Assembly (NCBI GenBank): GCA_022316685.1 | Contig: JAKJHU010000334.1 | Coordinates: 124,001-188,000, forward strand | Direction of reading: 5' to 3' | From: Progne subis subis | Taxonomy: Eukaryota; Chordata; Aves; Passeriformes; Hirundinidae | DNA: 64,000 nucleotides | Shown here: positions 10,800 through 22,321 of the stretch, in pieces | Numbering within the stretch: the stretch's first letter is position 1 | Layout: each line of letters opens with the position of its first letter | The notes under the pieces: generated by a model | Seen by the model: the letters and a program-made list of their open reading frames with translations, nothing else | Told to the model about the DNA's origin: nothing | The model's database searches: none | Made by a program: the position numbers and the translations under genes

Positions 10800-11500
10800 T
10801 GGGGACACTTTCTCTGTCCAGTCCCTCAGTGGGACCCATTAAAACTTCAAGAAACTTTGGAGCTGGATTCTAACTTGGAGTTCCTGAGAGGTTTCTTCAG
10901 CTCCCTCTCAGGGACTGATGTTCAGGGCCTCAGCACAAAGCCCCAAGAGGTTCATTAAATTCTTTGTGCTGTGTCTGTGCTGCTGAGCTGGGCTGGGCTC
11001 CTGGCACAGAGGCAGCTCCTGGCAGCCAAGAAGAGCTTCAAAAACACATCTCTCTTGATGAGCAACTCTTCTCCCAGCCCAGCAGGGCTGGAGCACTGCC
11101 TGCAGCCAGCCTGGGCACAGCACACAGGCACAGAGAGCTTCAATCACTCAGGGCTGGGAAGGAGCTGAGAAGTGACTGCGGGAGAATCACTCCCAGCCCT
11201 TGACACAGGAACCTCTGGCTGCAGGACAAGGCAGCTGCAGCTCCTGCAGGGATCTCCTAAAGCTGCAACATCCCAATGCCTACAGACACTGTGAGTACAT
11301 TCTCTGGTTATCTCTTGTGGAGAGCAGCCAGGGGTGCCCAGGGCTGTCCTGCAGAGCAGGGTCCTGCAGCCCAGGGCGCTGTGCTGGGCCAGGGACTCTG
11401 CTGCCTGCCAGGGACAGCTCTCAGCCAGCCCTGGGAGCTGCTCACAGCACTGGGGAGAAGCTGTGGGGGGAAGGAGCTGCCCTGAGCAGGGCAGGTGCTG
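10800..11500 (+). repeat. Block directly duplicated at 59690-60400
   Basis: The same order of sequence occurs at 59690-60400 in the same orientation, with shared landmarks such as 'CCCATTAAAA' near 10845 and 59760. Open frames in it are GC-rich chance frames that do not agree between copies. Confidence 0.8.
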
Positions 11501-11964
11501 CTGCTGAGAGGTGCTGTGTGGGGCAGGGCTGCTCCCAGCTCCAGACCAGCCTGGGCACAGCTCTGGAGGACACTTGCCAAAAGAAGGTAAGCCTGGGATT
11601 GCTGTAAAGATCAGGAGCTTTCCTGAGAGTGTTTCTCTTTCCTGCTTGGAGCGGGGTGGGAAGGCTCAGGTGGTGATAAAAAGAATTTTGCTTTTTATAT
11701 GTTTTTCATATATGCATAGCTCTGTTAACTACTATTATATTGTTATAAATCTAGAATCCTTAATTAACTCTATTCAACTGCTATTACTGATATTTATATC
11801 AGTGTTATCCTTGATTAACTCTAGTGCATTACTCTCTTTCTCTTAGATTTTAGAACAATAAGCAGACCTTCTAAATACATTCCAGAAATACTGTATAGTT
11901 TTACTATCAGGAGGAAAACCTGCAAGAAGAACATTTTGTTTTTTAGCCAGAGTGTGAGCACTCA

Positions 11965-11984
11965 TTAAAAAAAAAAAATAAAAT

Positions 11985-12036
<52 letters not shown>
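11965..12036 (+). repeat. Poly(A)/A-rich tract
   Basis: About 70 bases of nearly pure A lie in a segment otherwise shared with the 56-kb copy, which lacks the tract. It could be the tail of an old retroinsertion or a slippage expansion. No element was recognised upstream of it. Confidence 0.7.
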
Positions 12037-12037
<1 letters not shown>

Positions 12038-13945
12038 TGAGGCGAAGAAGACTTTTGAAGGCTTCTTTGGAAGAAATGGTCCTCCTCCAACGGGTTTACC
12101 CAGGGGCGTGTAACTGGGGCAACTGAATCTCCTATTGGAGGTCCCTGGTAAATATCCTAATTAATCAACATTAATACATTTTAAAATCAGATCCTGGGTA
12201 TGCCCCATCCCCACTGGGACACCTGGAAGCTTCAATTAAGGTCTGGTTATTACTTTTCTGTTCTAATGATGTTACAAGGCGGTTTTTTTCTCTTTTGATT
12301 ACAGGCAACAGGAGGATGAGTGAAGCAAAATAGGAATTGAAATCACAGAACATTCTGCGTTGAAAGGGACACACAGGATCATCAAAGTCATGTTTTAACA
12401 TTTACAGAGACTCCAGAACTGTAACTTTGGGTGGTCAGTCTCTCTGCTGGGAGGCTCCTAAAGGGCCTTCAGCCACTCCTCAGCCCTGGACAGCTCCAGC
12501 ATCACCTTTGCAGGGCCCAGCAGGGCTCTCCTGAGCTGCCCTTGCCCCCTGCAGACAGAGCCTGCCCCAGGCAGGGCCCTGCAGACAGGCAGGTTTCTGT
12601 AGGGCCGGGCCCAGGGCACAGAGGGTGGGATGGGCTCTGTGAGCGCTGGCAGGGACAAGGCTCCTCTCAGCAGGGAAATGTCCAGGCACAGGGAGATGCT
12701 CAGGGAAGGAGAGGGGGCTGAACAGAGCAGTGCTGGGGGCAGGAGGGCACTGTTGGTGTGTGGGAGGTGCCGTGTACAGCTGGCTACGGGAACACTGTCC
12801 TGAGTGCCCGGCTGTCTGTGCCCTGCCCTCCCAGGCACAGCACCACAACATCTTCTCTTCTTTCTGCCCTCCCCTGATGTTGTCACTGTCATCTGGAGCT
12901 CTCAGGGAGGCTCTGGCACTTGCAGCAGCTGAGTCAGGCACTGCCCTTGGGATTGCTGCCAGGCAGCTGTGTCCATGGGAATGGGGTGTCCAAGCTTGCC
13001 TGTCACCTGTGGGGCTGTGGGCAAAGCATCCATGGGAAAGGGGAATGAGCTGAGCCCCCTCCCTGAGATCCCATCATGGGCACACCCGGGGATCTCCTTG
13101 CTGTGTCCTTCCAAGCTCTGAGCTGCCCTCCTGGCTGCAAATCTGTGCCACAGCATCTGGGAGTTCCCTGAACGTCCCACGGGGAAGTGCAGAGATGCCA
13201 GAGCTGAGGAAATGCTGTTGGGTTTGCCAAGGGAGCCGTGAGTGTCCTTGGCAGAAGGGGGTGCTGAGCCCTTGCCCAGAGACCTTTGGAGAGGCATGAG
13301 ACATTCAGGGATCCCTCTGCTCTGGGCAGGGTGTGGTTTATCCCAGGGTGACACGGGAGTGTGACTGTGCTCTGATTGCAGCCAAAGGTGCAAACCCAGG
13401 GCAGCTGGGAACAAGCCCATCCAGCCCCTCACCTTCCCTAAGCCACAGGGAATCCTTTGCCTCTCACATCTCTCAGTGGTAAAATCTCAGTGCAGCAGAA
13501 ATACTGGGGATTTCTGACACCAGAGAAACAGGAATGATGCATGTGCAGGAAAAGAATGGCTGAAATTCCTTCCTGCTCTCCATGCCCTTTAGAAGTTGAA
13601 GTGTAGATGCTACCGAGCCTGCCTGCATTAGGAGTGATTCCACTGACAAATCCTGAAGATCCAGCCTTGTCCCTCTGCCACATGGCCACAAACCCAGGAC
13701 AGCAGGGCAGGGATGGCTCCTGGAGAGCCCCCACACACAGGCCTGGCTGCTCCTGCCACACACAGACAGCACAACTGGAGCTCAGGCAGGGACCTGGGTG
13801 AAGGTTTTCCCAGAGCAGGAACAAGGGTGGGTGGGTCACAGCAGGACAGACTGCAGGGAATGGCCCAGGTTTGGCTCAAAGCAGCCTCTGCTGACTTGTC
13901 ACTGTCCTTTATCCATGAACAGGTCCCCATGTGCAGCCACAGATA

Positions 13946-14878
13946 ATGTCCAACAGCAGCTCCATCAGCCACTTCTTCCTGCTGGCATTGGCAGACACGC
14001 GGCAGCTGCAGCTCCTGCACTTCTGCCTCTTCCTGGGCATCTCCCTGGCTGCCCTCCTGGCCAACGGCCTCATCATCAGCGCCGTAGCCTGCGGCCACCT
14101 CCTGCACACGCCCATGTTCTTCTTCCTGCTCAACCTGGCCCTCACCGACCTGGGCTCCATCCTCACCACTGTGCCCAAAGCCATGCACAATTCCCTCTGG
14201 GACACCAGGACCATCTCCTACACAGGATGTGCTGCACAGCTCTTTTCTTATACGTTCTTCATCTCAGCAGAGTTTTCCTTCCTGACCATCATGTGCTACG
14301 ACCGCTACGTGTCCATCTGCAAACCCCTGCACTACGGGACCCTCCTGGGCAGCAGAGCTTGTGCCCACATGGCAGCAGCTGCCTGGGCCAGTGCCTTTCT
14401 CAATGCTCTCATGCACACAGCCAATACATTTTCCCTGCCCCTGTGCCATGGCAATGGCCTGCGCCAGTTCTTCTGTGAAGTCCCACAGATCCTCAAGCTC
14501 TCCTGCTCACAGTCAAACCTCAGGGAACTTGGGCTCATTGCAGTTAGTGTCTGTTTGGTATTAGGTTGCTTTGTGTTCATTGTTTTCTCCTATGTGCAGA
14601 TCTTCAGGGCTGTGCTGAGGATCCCCTCTGAGCAGGGACGGCACAAAGCCTTTTCCACCTGCCTCCCTCACCTGGCTGTGGTCTCTCTGTTCCTCAGCAC
14701 TGGCACATTTGCTCACCTGAAGCCCCCCTCCCTCTCCTCCCCATCCCTGGATCTGGCCCTGTCAGTTCTGTACTCAGTGGTGCCTCCAGCCCTGAACCCC
14801 CTCATCTACAGCCTGAGGAACCAGGAGCTCAAGGCTGCAGTGTGGAGACTGATGACTGGATGGTTTCGGGAACATTAA
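13946..14878 (+). CDS. Olfactory receptor, OR14-like (gamma-c), gene 1
   Basis: This is an intact one-exon class A GPCR of 310 residues, predicted to detect odorants in the olfactory neuron membrane through a G-olf type G protein. An N-glycosylation site (NSS) follows the start. LHTPMFFFLLNLALTDLG marks the first loop and TM2, CYDRYVSICKPLHYG the end of TM3, KAFSTCLPHL TM6, and PALNPLIYSLRN TM7. An in-frame ATG lies 15 bp upstream, but 13946 is chosen because all three paralogs give 310 residues from the equivalent Met. A likely 3' splice site (ATGAACAG) precedes the start, as expected for an upstream untranslated exon. The ligand is unknown. Confidence 0.93.
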   Translation: MSNSSSISHFFLLALADTRQLQLLHFCLFLGISLAALLANGLIISAVACGHLLHTPMFFFLLNLALTDLGSILTTVPKAMHNSLWDTRTISYTGCAAQLFSYTFFISAEFSFLTIMCYDRYVSICKPLHYGTLLGSRACAHMAAAAWASAFLNALMHTANTFSLPLCHGNGLRQFFCEVPQILKLSCSQSNLRELGLIAVSVCLVLGCFVFIVFSYVQIFRAVLRIPSEQGRHKAFSTCLPHLAVVSLFLSTGTFAHLKPPSLSSPSLDLALSVLYSVVPPALNPLIYSLRNQELKAAVWRLMTGWFREH

Positions 14879-14908
14879 ACTTCTCGCCCATTTCTGCAAA
14901 TCACTTGT

Positions 14909-14914
14909 AATAAA
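14909..14914 (+). terminator. Polyadenylation signal of OR gene 1
   Basis: AATAAA lies 31 bp after the stop codon. It is conserved in position in the other two OR genes (62779-62784 and, on the minus strand, 53965-53970). Confidence 0.75.
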
Positions 14915-15154
14915 AGTAAATTTTGATATTTCTTCTTGGTTTATCTTTTTTTTTTTTTTTTCCTTTGTTGCATATTAATCTTTTCCACAAATAAATGCCA
15001 TTGTGCCATTTCTCTTTTTGTTTCTCTGCACCTCCCCTGTGGCCACAGACTGTGTCAGTGAGGGGCTGAGCTCTTGGTGGCTTTAAAGGAACTATAGGAT
15101 CTCCCAGCCTAGTTTTCTGCAGAGATGCCCCTGTTGTTCCATTCTCTGGATCTT

Positions 15155-15377
15155 TGGAACTTTCTCAATTTGCCATCTTACTCTAGAATGAGAGGTTTTA
15201 TTGTTTCATATTATTCATTCTTTATGCTTGTATGCACTTTGTTAAGTAAAATAGATTTTCCACTTTCTCTCAGGAAGTTCTTTACTGGACTGTTTGGAAG
15301 GAGGGGCTGTTTGGGTTTGCTACCCAGAGGGACCTCATTCAGGGGTTTTCTCCCAAATTTGCCCTAAACCATGACAG
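15155..15377 (+). repeat. ERVL LTR fragment (3' part)
   Basis: This is a diverged match to the last ~220 bp of the LTR at 33695-34350, from the 'TTTCTCAATTTGCCAT' stretch to a degraded 'CCATGACAG' end. The 5' half of the LTR is missing, and it sits downstream of OR gene 1. Confidence 0.75.
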
Positions 15378-15464
15378 GCTGTGAGGAGAAGCTGCTGGAT
15401 CTGGGCTGCTGGACCTTTAGAGAGGAGGCCCAGGGCTCATCCAGCAAGTGCTGCAAAGGTGGTT

Positions 15465-16075
15465 TCAGAGAATCACAGAATCAGCCAGGTTGGAGAAGAC
15501 CTTGGATATCATCAAGTCCAACCTTTGCCCTTTCACTGACTTGTCTTCCCTGAGCCTCCTCTTCTCCAGGATAAACAACCCCAGTTCCCTCAGCCATTCC
15601 TCACAGGGCTTGTGCTCCAGACCCCTCACCAGCCTTGTTGCCCTTTTCTGGACACGCTCCAGCCCCTCCACGCCTTTCTTAATTGGTGGCCCAGAAATGG
15701 ACACAGCGCTCGAGGTGCTGCCCAACCAGTGCTGGTCACAGGGGAAGAATCACTGCCCTGGTCCTATGTCCACCCTGTTCCTGATCCAGGCCAGGTGCCA
15801 TTGGCCATGTGGGCACACTGCTGGCTCATGTCCAGCCTGCTGTCCCTCAGTCCCCACAGCTCCCTTTCTGCCTGCCTGCTGTCCAGCCACTCTGTCCCCA
15901 GCCTGTGGCGCTGCAGAGGTTGTTGTGTCCCAAGTGCAGGACCTGGCACTTGGACTAGTTAAACCTCACATTGCTGGATTTGGTCCCTGGATGCAGCCTG
16001 TTCAGGTCCTGTGCAGAGACCTCCTATCCTCCAGCAGAGCAACACCCCCAGCCAACTTGGTGTCACCACAGTTCC
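15465..16075 (-). mobile_element. CR1 LINE fragment with ORF2 C-terminus
   Basis: The minus strand, about 15465-15725, encodes the CR1 reverse transcriptase C-terminal signature ([12 protein letters not shown], then LRELGLF and LEKRRLR). The rest is 5'-adjacent CR1 sequence decayed by indels. It is interrupted by the minisatellite at 16075-16410, beyond which CR1 sequence resumes. Confidence 0.8.
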
Positions 16076-16410
16076 ATGAGGCCCTAGAGTGTCATAATGG
16101 TTTCCATGATTGCATGAAGCTTCCCAGTGTCACAATATTCTTTTGGTTCCATGGGATCCCTTGGTGTCACAAAGTCCCTTGGATCCTTGGGCCCTGCAGT
16201 GTCACAGAGGCCTCTGTGGTTCCATCAGGCTCCAGACTGTCACCATGGACTCCTTGCTTGCATTTAGCCCCACAGTGTCACAGTGGCCCCTTGGCTCTAT
16301 GGTGCCATGTCGTACACAGTGTCACTCTGGTCCTCTTAGTGCCACCAGGCCCTGCAGTGTCACAATGGCCCCTTGCTTCCCCAGGGCCCTGCAGTGTCAC
16401 CATCATCAGA
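16075..16410 (+). repeat. Minisatellite, ~40-50 bp degenerate units
   Basis: Repeated 'CAGTGTCACAATGGCCCCTT' and 'GGTTCCATGAGGCCCTG' type phrases recur about seven times. The reverse complement of the same unit forms a longer array at 57530-57990. Confidence 0.75.
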
Positions 16411-16985
16411 GAATCAAGCAGGCTGGAAAAGACCTTGGAGAGCATCAAGTCCAACCTGTGAGCCAACACCACCTTGTCACCCAGACCATGACACTGAGTG
16501 CCACATCCAGTCATTCCTTTGACACTTCCAGGGACAATGACCCATCCACCTCCCTAGGCAGCCCATTTCAATGCCCAGTCACCATTTTGGGAAGAATATT
16601 TCCTAATGTCCAGCTTAAACATCCCCTGTTGCAGCTTAAGGCTGTGTCCTCTTTTCCTGTCACTGTTCCCTGGGAGAAGAGCCCGACCCCCATCTAGCTG
16701 CACCCTCCTGTCAGGGAGTTGTAGAGAGTGATGAAGCCTCCTCTGAGCCTTCTCTTCTCCAGGATAAACAACCCCAGCTCCCTCAGCTGCTCCTCACAGG
16801 ACTTCTGTTAGAGACCACTCACCAGCCTTGTTGCCCTTCTCTGGACACTCAGCAGCCCCTCCATGTCATTCCTAATTTGGGGGGTCCAGAACTGGATACA
16901 GCACTCGAGGTGCTGCCCAACCAGTGCCAAGCACAGGGGAAGAATCACTGCCCTGCTCCTGCTGGCCACACCATTCCTGATCCAT
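16410..16985 (-). mobile_element. CR1 LINE fragment
   Basis: This is the second CR1 piece in the same orientation, with the 'CTCTTCTCCAGGATAAACAA' stretch shared with the first piece and the standard 'GCACTCGAGGTGCTGCCC' segment. No intact frame is left. Confidence 0.75.
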
Positions 16986-17501
16986 AGGAGTGCCAGGGGT
17001 TGGATGAGAGAATTGGTGGGGAGGGGTTGGGGACAAAGTCTGATTGATTGTCAGCCATGAAGGGTCTTAATTTTTACATCTATTCAGACTGCAGTAGAAG
17101 GTGCTGGACATCAATATCAGTTGAACATTGCTGATATCAATAAATAAAAAGGAAAAGAAAACAGGACAAAACAGTTCTCTCTGATTTGTTTTCAATATAG
17201 TATATTCCCTTTGAATAAACTTCTGAAACTTGTCTAATTGACCACAGAAGAACTGAGAACTGAAATAATTCCCAGGGGCTTTTCTTGTTCAGGGTTTTGA
17301 ATAAATGTTTTTGAGCCTTTGTTACCCTGGTTTTTCTGAGTTTTTTAATTAGCCTTTTGAATTTCATAATGGAGTCAGATCTTTTAGCTACTGTACAATA
17401 TTAGAGCACTTTTCTACCTTTTCCACAAGATGTAACATAAACAAATCCTTTGTTTTTCATTCTTTGTCCTTTGTTTGCATATTTCTAACCTGAAAAACAA
17501 C
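16986..17501. other. No gene recognised
   Basis: This is AT-rich sequence with no conserved motif between the CR1 piece and the ERV-C LTR. Short open frames on the minus strand look like chance frames. Confidence 0.5.
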
Positions 17502-17723
17502 TGTAACTGACAGTTGGTCTGGCCACAGAGGCTGAGGGGTGGAAACCCCAAAAGGCCAATCTTCGGCTAAACCCACAAATGTATAAAAAGTGAAGAATAC
17601 ACAAAGAGGCTCTCTTCCTCTCCTCCTCTCTCCGCTCTTGGAGCAGTGAGCTGGGATCCGAAGGACCTCTGCCTTGCAAAAATATCTTGTTTACGTGTGA
17701 TTGCTTTGTGTGTCTCGGTGACA
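17502..17723 (+). repeat. 5' LTR of ERV-C (short)
   Basis: The proposed limits TGTAACTG...CGGTGACA give 222 bp with imperfect inverted termini and an internal TATAAAA near 17580. The 3' limit is fixed by the primer-binding site two bases downstream. The 5' limit is inferred, since no second copy is present. Confidence 0.6.
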
Positions 17724-17725
17724 TC

Positions 17726-17743
17726 TGGTGACCCCTACTGAAC
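17726..17743 (+). other. Primer-binding site of ERV-C
   Basis: TGGTGACCCCTACTGAAC lies right after the LTR end. Its first ten bases are the form used by tRNA-Trp-primed avian retroviruses, but the rest differs, so the primer is uncertain. Confidence 0.5.
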
Positions 17744-17791
17744 GGTTTGGTGAGGTTTTTCCTTCCCCTCTTTGCCTGGTTCGTGTTTATC

Positions 17792-19848
17792 ATGGAGGAT
17801 TCCTTAGTTTGGGAACTTTGGGGAGATATCTTGGAGCGGAAGGATGCTCAGATATCCCAAGAAGGGCTTCAGAGTCTATTTGCATGGGGCAGGCGACATG
17901 GGTTCTTTCCCACGCCAGGGTCTGCCATCAATAGACAAGAGTGGTATCTCCTGAGGGATTGTATGTTAGACTGCCTTGATATAGAACATGATAAAGACAT
18001 TGCAGAATTATTTTTGCAATGGAGATTATTTGAGAAAGCAGTATTTAAGTCGACTCCTTGCAGCTCGAAGGCTGAAAGCCCCTGTCCGAAGCAGGACGGA
18101 GAGCTGGAAGGAGGTGGGGTCAGTATCTCAGACCCAGGATCTGAACTTGAGCTCCTTTGTGATTCTTCCCCTTCCTCCCCAGTTCCTGCGCAGGGGTTTC
18201 TCCCCCCTCGGGTTCCGGCGCTGGTCTTGGGCAGAGGCGGGGCAGAGCTCCGCAGAGCCCGGGACCGGTCCCACCAACCCCCGCTCCGCAGGGCCGCCGG
18301 AGCGGGGCGGGGCCGCCTCGTCTCCATGCCTTTCTGGCTTTGATGCGGGGGGACGGCCCGGGAAAGCGGGCTCCGCTTTCATTTGGCCAGAACTCAGTCA
18401 GTGTGCATTGCCTCTTTTGTCGCACGACCGTCACGTATCCGATGGGGTCGGGTGACGTGACGCTACCTGCTCTGCCACCCAGCCCGGGCCCGGAGGCGGC
18501 TATACTGGCCGCCTCTGCCCTGACACCACTGTGGGACGCTGCCAGAGGCAGGGCCCCAGTCAGTCCCTCGGCAGGTGCCACCCCCACGCTCGGGCTGACA
18601 GCTTCGCCCCGCTCTGGGGTGGGGGAGCCCGCCGGCTCCCGGGCCCCCGAGGGACCCCTTATCGGGGGTGTTCCGGACACTCCGCCTCCCGTGCCGGCCC
18701 TATGGGCTGCTGGCGATGCTTGCCAGGCGGGAAGAGGCTCTGAGGCGGTCGGTTCTAATGAGCAGCCAGCAGGGACCGACGCGGCCCCGCCAGGGAAGAA
18801 GGCGCGATCTCCGCCTCCGCCTGGACGTGACATGAAATCCCCAGCAGTTGTGCCTGCCGCAGAGGCATCTGACCGGTCTCCGGCGGCCAGTGCGGGCTCC
18901 AGCCCCGCTGCGGATGCGGCGGGCCCGACACCAGCGGCTAGTCCGACCCCACCCCCGCTTCCCGCTGCGAGCGCTACGGCGGCGGCTGCAGGCGGCGAGG
19001 TATTTAAGCTCAGCGCGAGCAGGGACACAGCTGGAATGCAGCCGGTCTTTGATAAGAGCAAAAGTTCCCACGCTGTTGGCTCTTCAACAACAGCTTGGAC
19101 GCTCCCCCCTTGTCAGGTGACTGTAAGGCCGAGAGACCGCGGCCAGTTCTGGGACGAAGTAAAGGCTATGGTTGAAGGATTGAGTGCTGGTGCAGGACCT
19201 GAAGTGCCTGCATCTGACCCTGTGGGGTCTACAGGGCAGAATAAGGCAAGTGCTGCTGCTTCATCTGAGAGTCTTCAGGCCTTTCCTGTCCTTCAGGGTA
19301 TCATAATGCACCTGGGACTGATTGATACGGAATTTTCGGGACAGATTCATGCAATGGTCTCCACACCCACCCCCCCTCTGACTATTCCAAAAGGCACACA
19401 AATTGCTCAACTTGTTCCTTTTAAGTCTTCTGTTCACAGAACCGAGGACCGATCGCGAAGAGACGGTGGCTTTGGCTTTACAGGGCCACCCCAGGTGCGC
19501 TGGACTGCTGTCCTGACCAAAGACCGTCCTGAGACGCTATGTACCGTGTCCATGGTTGGTGCCACGCCATTGGAGGTTGAGCTTCGTGGCCTCCTAGATA
19601 CAGGGGCTGAAGTGAGCGTTCTCTCCCTGGCTGCTTGGCCCCCGCAGTGGCCTTTGACCCTGGCAAAGACACCAATCGCGGGCTTAGGAGGAACGAAGCA
19701 ATGCTACATGAGCCAGAATCCCGTGGCCATCATGAACCTGGAGGGACAGACAGCCATAATTTGGCCTCATGTTACTGAGATTCCTCAGAACCTCTGGGGG
19801 AGGGATGTATTGGCCGCATGGGGTGTGCGATTGGGAATGGATTTTTGA
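17792..19848 (+). pseudogene. gag-pro: ERV-C gag N-terminus fused to dUTPase-protease
   Basis: Gag starts at MEDSLVWELW with a matrix-like domain of about 90 residues, then a long Pro/Ala/Ser-rich GC-rich linker. One frameshift near 18330 separates the start from a 502-codon open frame (18340-19848). In that frame the linker reaches 'LQAFPVLQG', which looks like the capsid start, and passes directly to the C-terminal half of a dUTPase (GLIDTEFSGQ, MVSTPTPP, PKGTQIAQL). It ends with an intact-looking protease (LLDTGAEVSVL, then GRDVLA). The bulk of capsid, nucleocapsid and the dUTPase N-terminus is missing without loss of frame. Confidence 0.75.
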
Positions 19849-22321
19849 TTGGGGCCACTGTGATGAAGGGCGCAGAGTGTCCCACGCCTCCTTTACGGTG
19901 GCTGGTGGACAGACCCATCTGGGAGAACCAGTGGCCCCTCCCTCATGACAAGCTAGTCGCCCTTCGTGAACTCGTACAGGAGCAGTTGGATCAGGGGCAT
20001 TTGGAACCATCTACCAGTCCCTGGAACACTCCGGTCTTTTGTATCAAAAAGAAGTCTGGGAAATGGAGGTTGCTACAAGACCTCCGAATGATCAATGCTG
20101 TGATGGGAGGCATGAGAACACTGCAGGCTGGTATGCCATCGCTTGCCATGCTTCCTGCGGACTGGCCAGTCCTTATTGTGGATCTGAAGGATTGTTTTCT
20201 TATGATCCCTCTGCATCCCGATGACAGACCAAAATTTGCCTTCACGGTGCCAACAATAAATGATGCAGAGCCCGCACAGTGGTATCACTGGAGAGTTCTT
20301 CCTCAAGGAATGAGGAATTTGCCAATGTTGTGCCAATGGTATGTAGCCCGTGCCTTGTCTGGAGTTCAAAAGCAGATTCCTGATGCTCACGTCTATCATT
20401 ATATGGATGACATTTTGGTGGCTGCGCCCACCCAGGATGAGCTGCTGAGGATACAGCCTCAGTTGTTGAATGCTCTGCATTCACATGGACTGCAGGTAGC
20501 TCCAGAAAAGGTACAACAACAACCCCCCTGGAAATATTTGGGGGTCAAAATTCTGGAACGGACAATCCGTCACCAGGAGGTGCAGTTTATGCAATCGGTG
20601 AAGACACTGAATGATGCTCAGAAGCTGGTAGGTGTTATCACTTGGTTACGTCCTTACTTGGCACTGACCACAGCACAACTGTCTCCCTTGTTTGAATTGT
20701 TGAAAGGGGACACTGATTTAAAGTCACCTCGTGAATTAACCCCGAGGCACGAAAAGTGCTGGAGGAGGTTCAGCAAGCTGTTTTGGCTGGCCAGGTGTAC
20801 CGCATTGAACCTTCCATTGATGTCACTGTGTTCATTACCACTCCTGCTTTACATCCTACAGGTATCATCGGCCAATGGAATGATGATTGGACTGATCCTC
20901 TGCACGTCTTGGAATGCACATATTCCTGCCTCATCAGCCGCACAAGATGGCGAACGGCGCTGTTTGAATTGATTGCGCGCTTGATAATCAAGTGCCTGCA
21001 ACGCTGTTTGCAATTGATGGGTGCAGATCCCTCAAAGATCATACTCCCGGTTCAGAGGGAGGAATTTGATTGGAGCTATGTGAACAATGTTTCGCTGCAA
21101 AGTGCTCTCGAGGGTTTTTCAGGGCAGGTCACTTATCATCTGCCTAGCCACAAGTTATTGCAAGTGGCCAAAAATACTCAATTTTCTCTACGACCCAAAA
21201 ATAGCCAAGAATCAGTGCAAGGTCCCACCGTCTTCACTGACGGTTCAGGCAAAACAGGAAAAGCCATTGTTACCTGGCAGGATGGATCTGAGTGGCAGGT
21301 TTTGGAAAGCCATGAGGATGGGTCAGCCCAACTGGTTGAACTAAAGGCTGCTGTCATGGCATTTGAGAAATTTTCCCAGGAACCTTTCAATTTGATCACG
21401 GACTCTGCCTATGTTGACGACATCGCACAGCGATTGGGTTGTTCAGTGTTGAAGGAGGTCAGTAACCCTGCCTTGTTTAATTTACTGAAGGCCCTGTGGT
21501 GTGCAATTCAGGCCAGAGTTCATCCATATTATGTTCTGCATGTACAGAGTCACACTAATTTGCTAGGATTTGTAGCGGAAGGTAACGCAAGGGCTGACAA
21601 GTTGGCTAACCCAGCGTGGGTAGCCCCTCAGCCTGATGTGCTCGCGCAGGCCAAGGCATCGCATGGGTTTTTCCACCAAAACGCGCATATGCTGCAGAAG
21701 CAGTTCCAACTGACAGCCACTGAGGCTCGTGAAATTGTCGAGTCGTGTGACGACTGTCATGCCCTTGGTGCGCCATTGCCAGCAGGGGTTAACCCCAGAG
21801 GCCTTAAAGCCTTGGAGCTTTGGCAGCCCGATGTCACCCAGGTCACCGAGTTTGACTGGCTCAAGTATGTGCATGTCACGGTGGACACGTTCTCCTCTGC
21901 GATGTGGGCTTCTGCTCACACAGGAGAGAAAGCCCGTAGATGTCATTGCCCACTGGAGGCAGGCCTTGCCGTTCTTGGCATACCTTCTGCTGTGAAAACC
22001 GACAATGGTCCTGCTTATGCCTCGCAGCAGGTACGGCAGTTCCTACAGTCATGGGGTGTGTCACATAACTTTGGCATCCCTCATTCTCTGACGGGACAGG
22101 CGATTGTAGAACGCAATCATGGTACACTCAAACGTGTTCTTCAGAAGCAGAAACGGGCAATGCAGGGTGAAACCCCGCACAGTCAGTTAGCAAAGGCTTT
22201 GTACACCATCAATCACCTTATGGTGCCGCAGAACTCAAATGATCCTGTCATTTTGAACCATCATCTCTCGTTGCAGGCTTCAGACGATGAGCAACCGCCT
22301 CGAGCAAAGGTACGGGTCTGA
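19818..22321 (+). pseudogene. pol: ERV-C RT-RNase H-integrase, one frameshift
   Basis: Pol overlaps the protease frame by about 30 bp, as in -1 frameshift expression. RT runs 19818 to about 20750 with LPQGM and YMDD. A frameshift near 20750 leads into a 521-codon frame (20756-22321). RNase H there keeps its acidic set (FTDGSG, ELKAA, TDSAYV, RADKL). Integrase keeps the HHCC zinc region and all three catalytic acids (WQPDVT, KTDNGPAY, AIVERNH). A short out-of-frame stretch near 21930-21975 suggests two compensating indels. The remaining C-terminus (RGYACVPTN) continues in another frame past 22321. Confidence 0.85.

Larger units (their letters stand above)
8830..10810 (-). repeat. ~2-kb block, inverted copy at 25690-27720
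   Basis: Read in reverse complement, this block matches 25690-27720 over almost its whole length, including the CR1 piece, the ~145-bp tandem array and the Gly/Pro-rich open frame at 10451-10759 (same as 25763-26071). The pair encloses OR gene 1 and ERV-C/ERV-D. Confidence 0.85.
11700..14930 (+). repeat. OR-gene duplication unit 1 (inverted copy 53950-56397)
   Basis: From 'GTTAACTACTATTAT' near 11723 to past the OR gene polyadenylation site, the sequence matches 53950-56397 in reverse complement. The second copy lacks about 700 bp (roughly 12170-12866) present here. The solo LTR at 56398 sits exactly at the edge of the homologous stretch. Confidence 0.75.

Noticed and set aside
17137..17367. 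Lys-rich minus-strand frame with a K/R basic start
   Set aside because: Short, AT-rich and without homolog or context; lies just before the ERV-C LTR.
18120..19061. 313-codon open frame antisense to ERV-C gag linker
   Set aside because: It mirrors a GC-rich Pro/Ala linker. Such composition leaves antisense frames open by chance. No motif, and the sense strand carries gag-dUTPase-protease.
20756..20972. C-terminal end of the 384-codon RT frame as real coding sequence
   Set aside because: After about 20750 the residues lose RT character while the overlapping frame continues it, so the frame end is a frameshift product.
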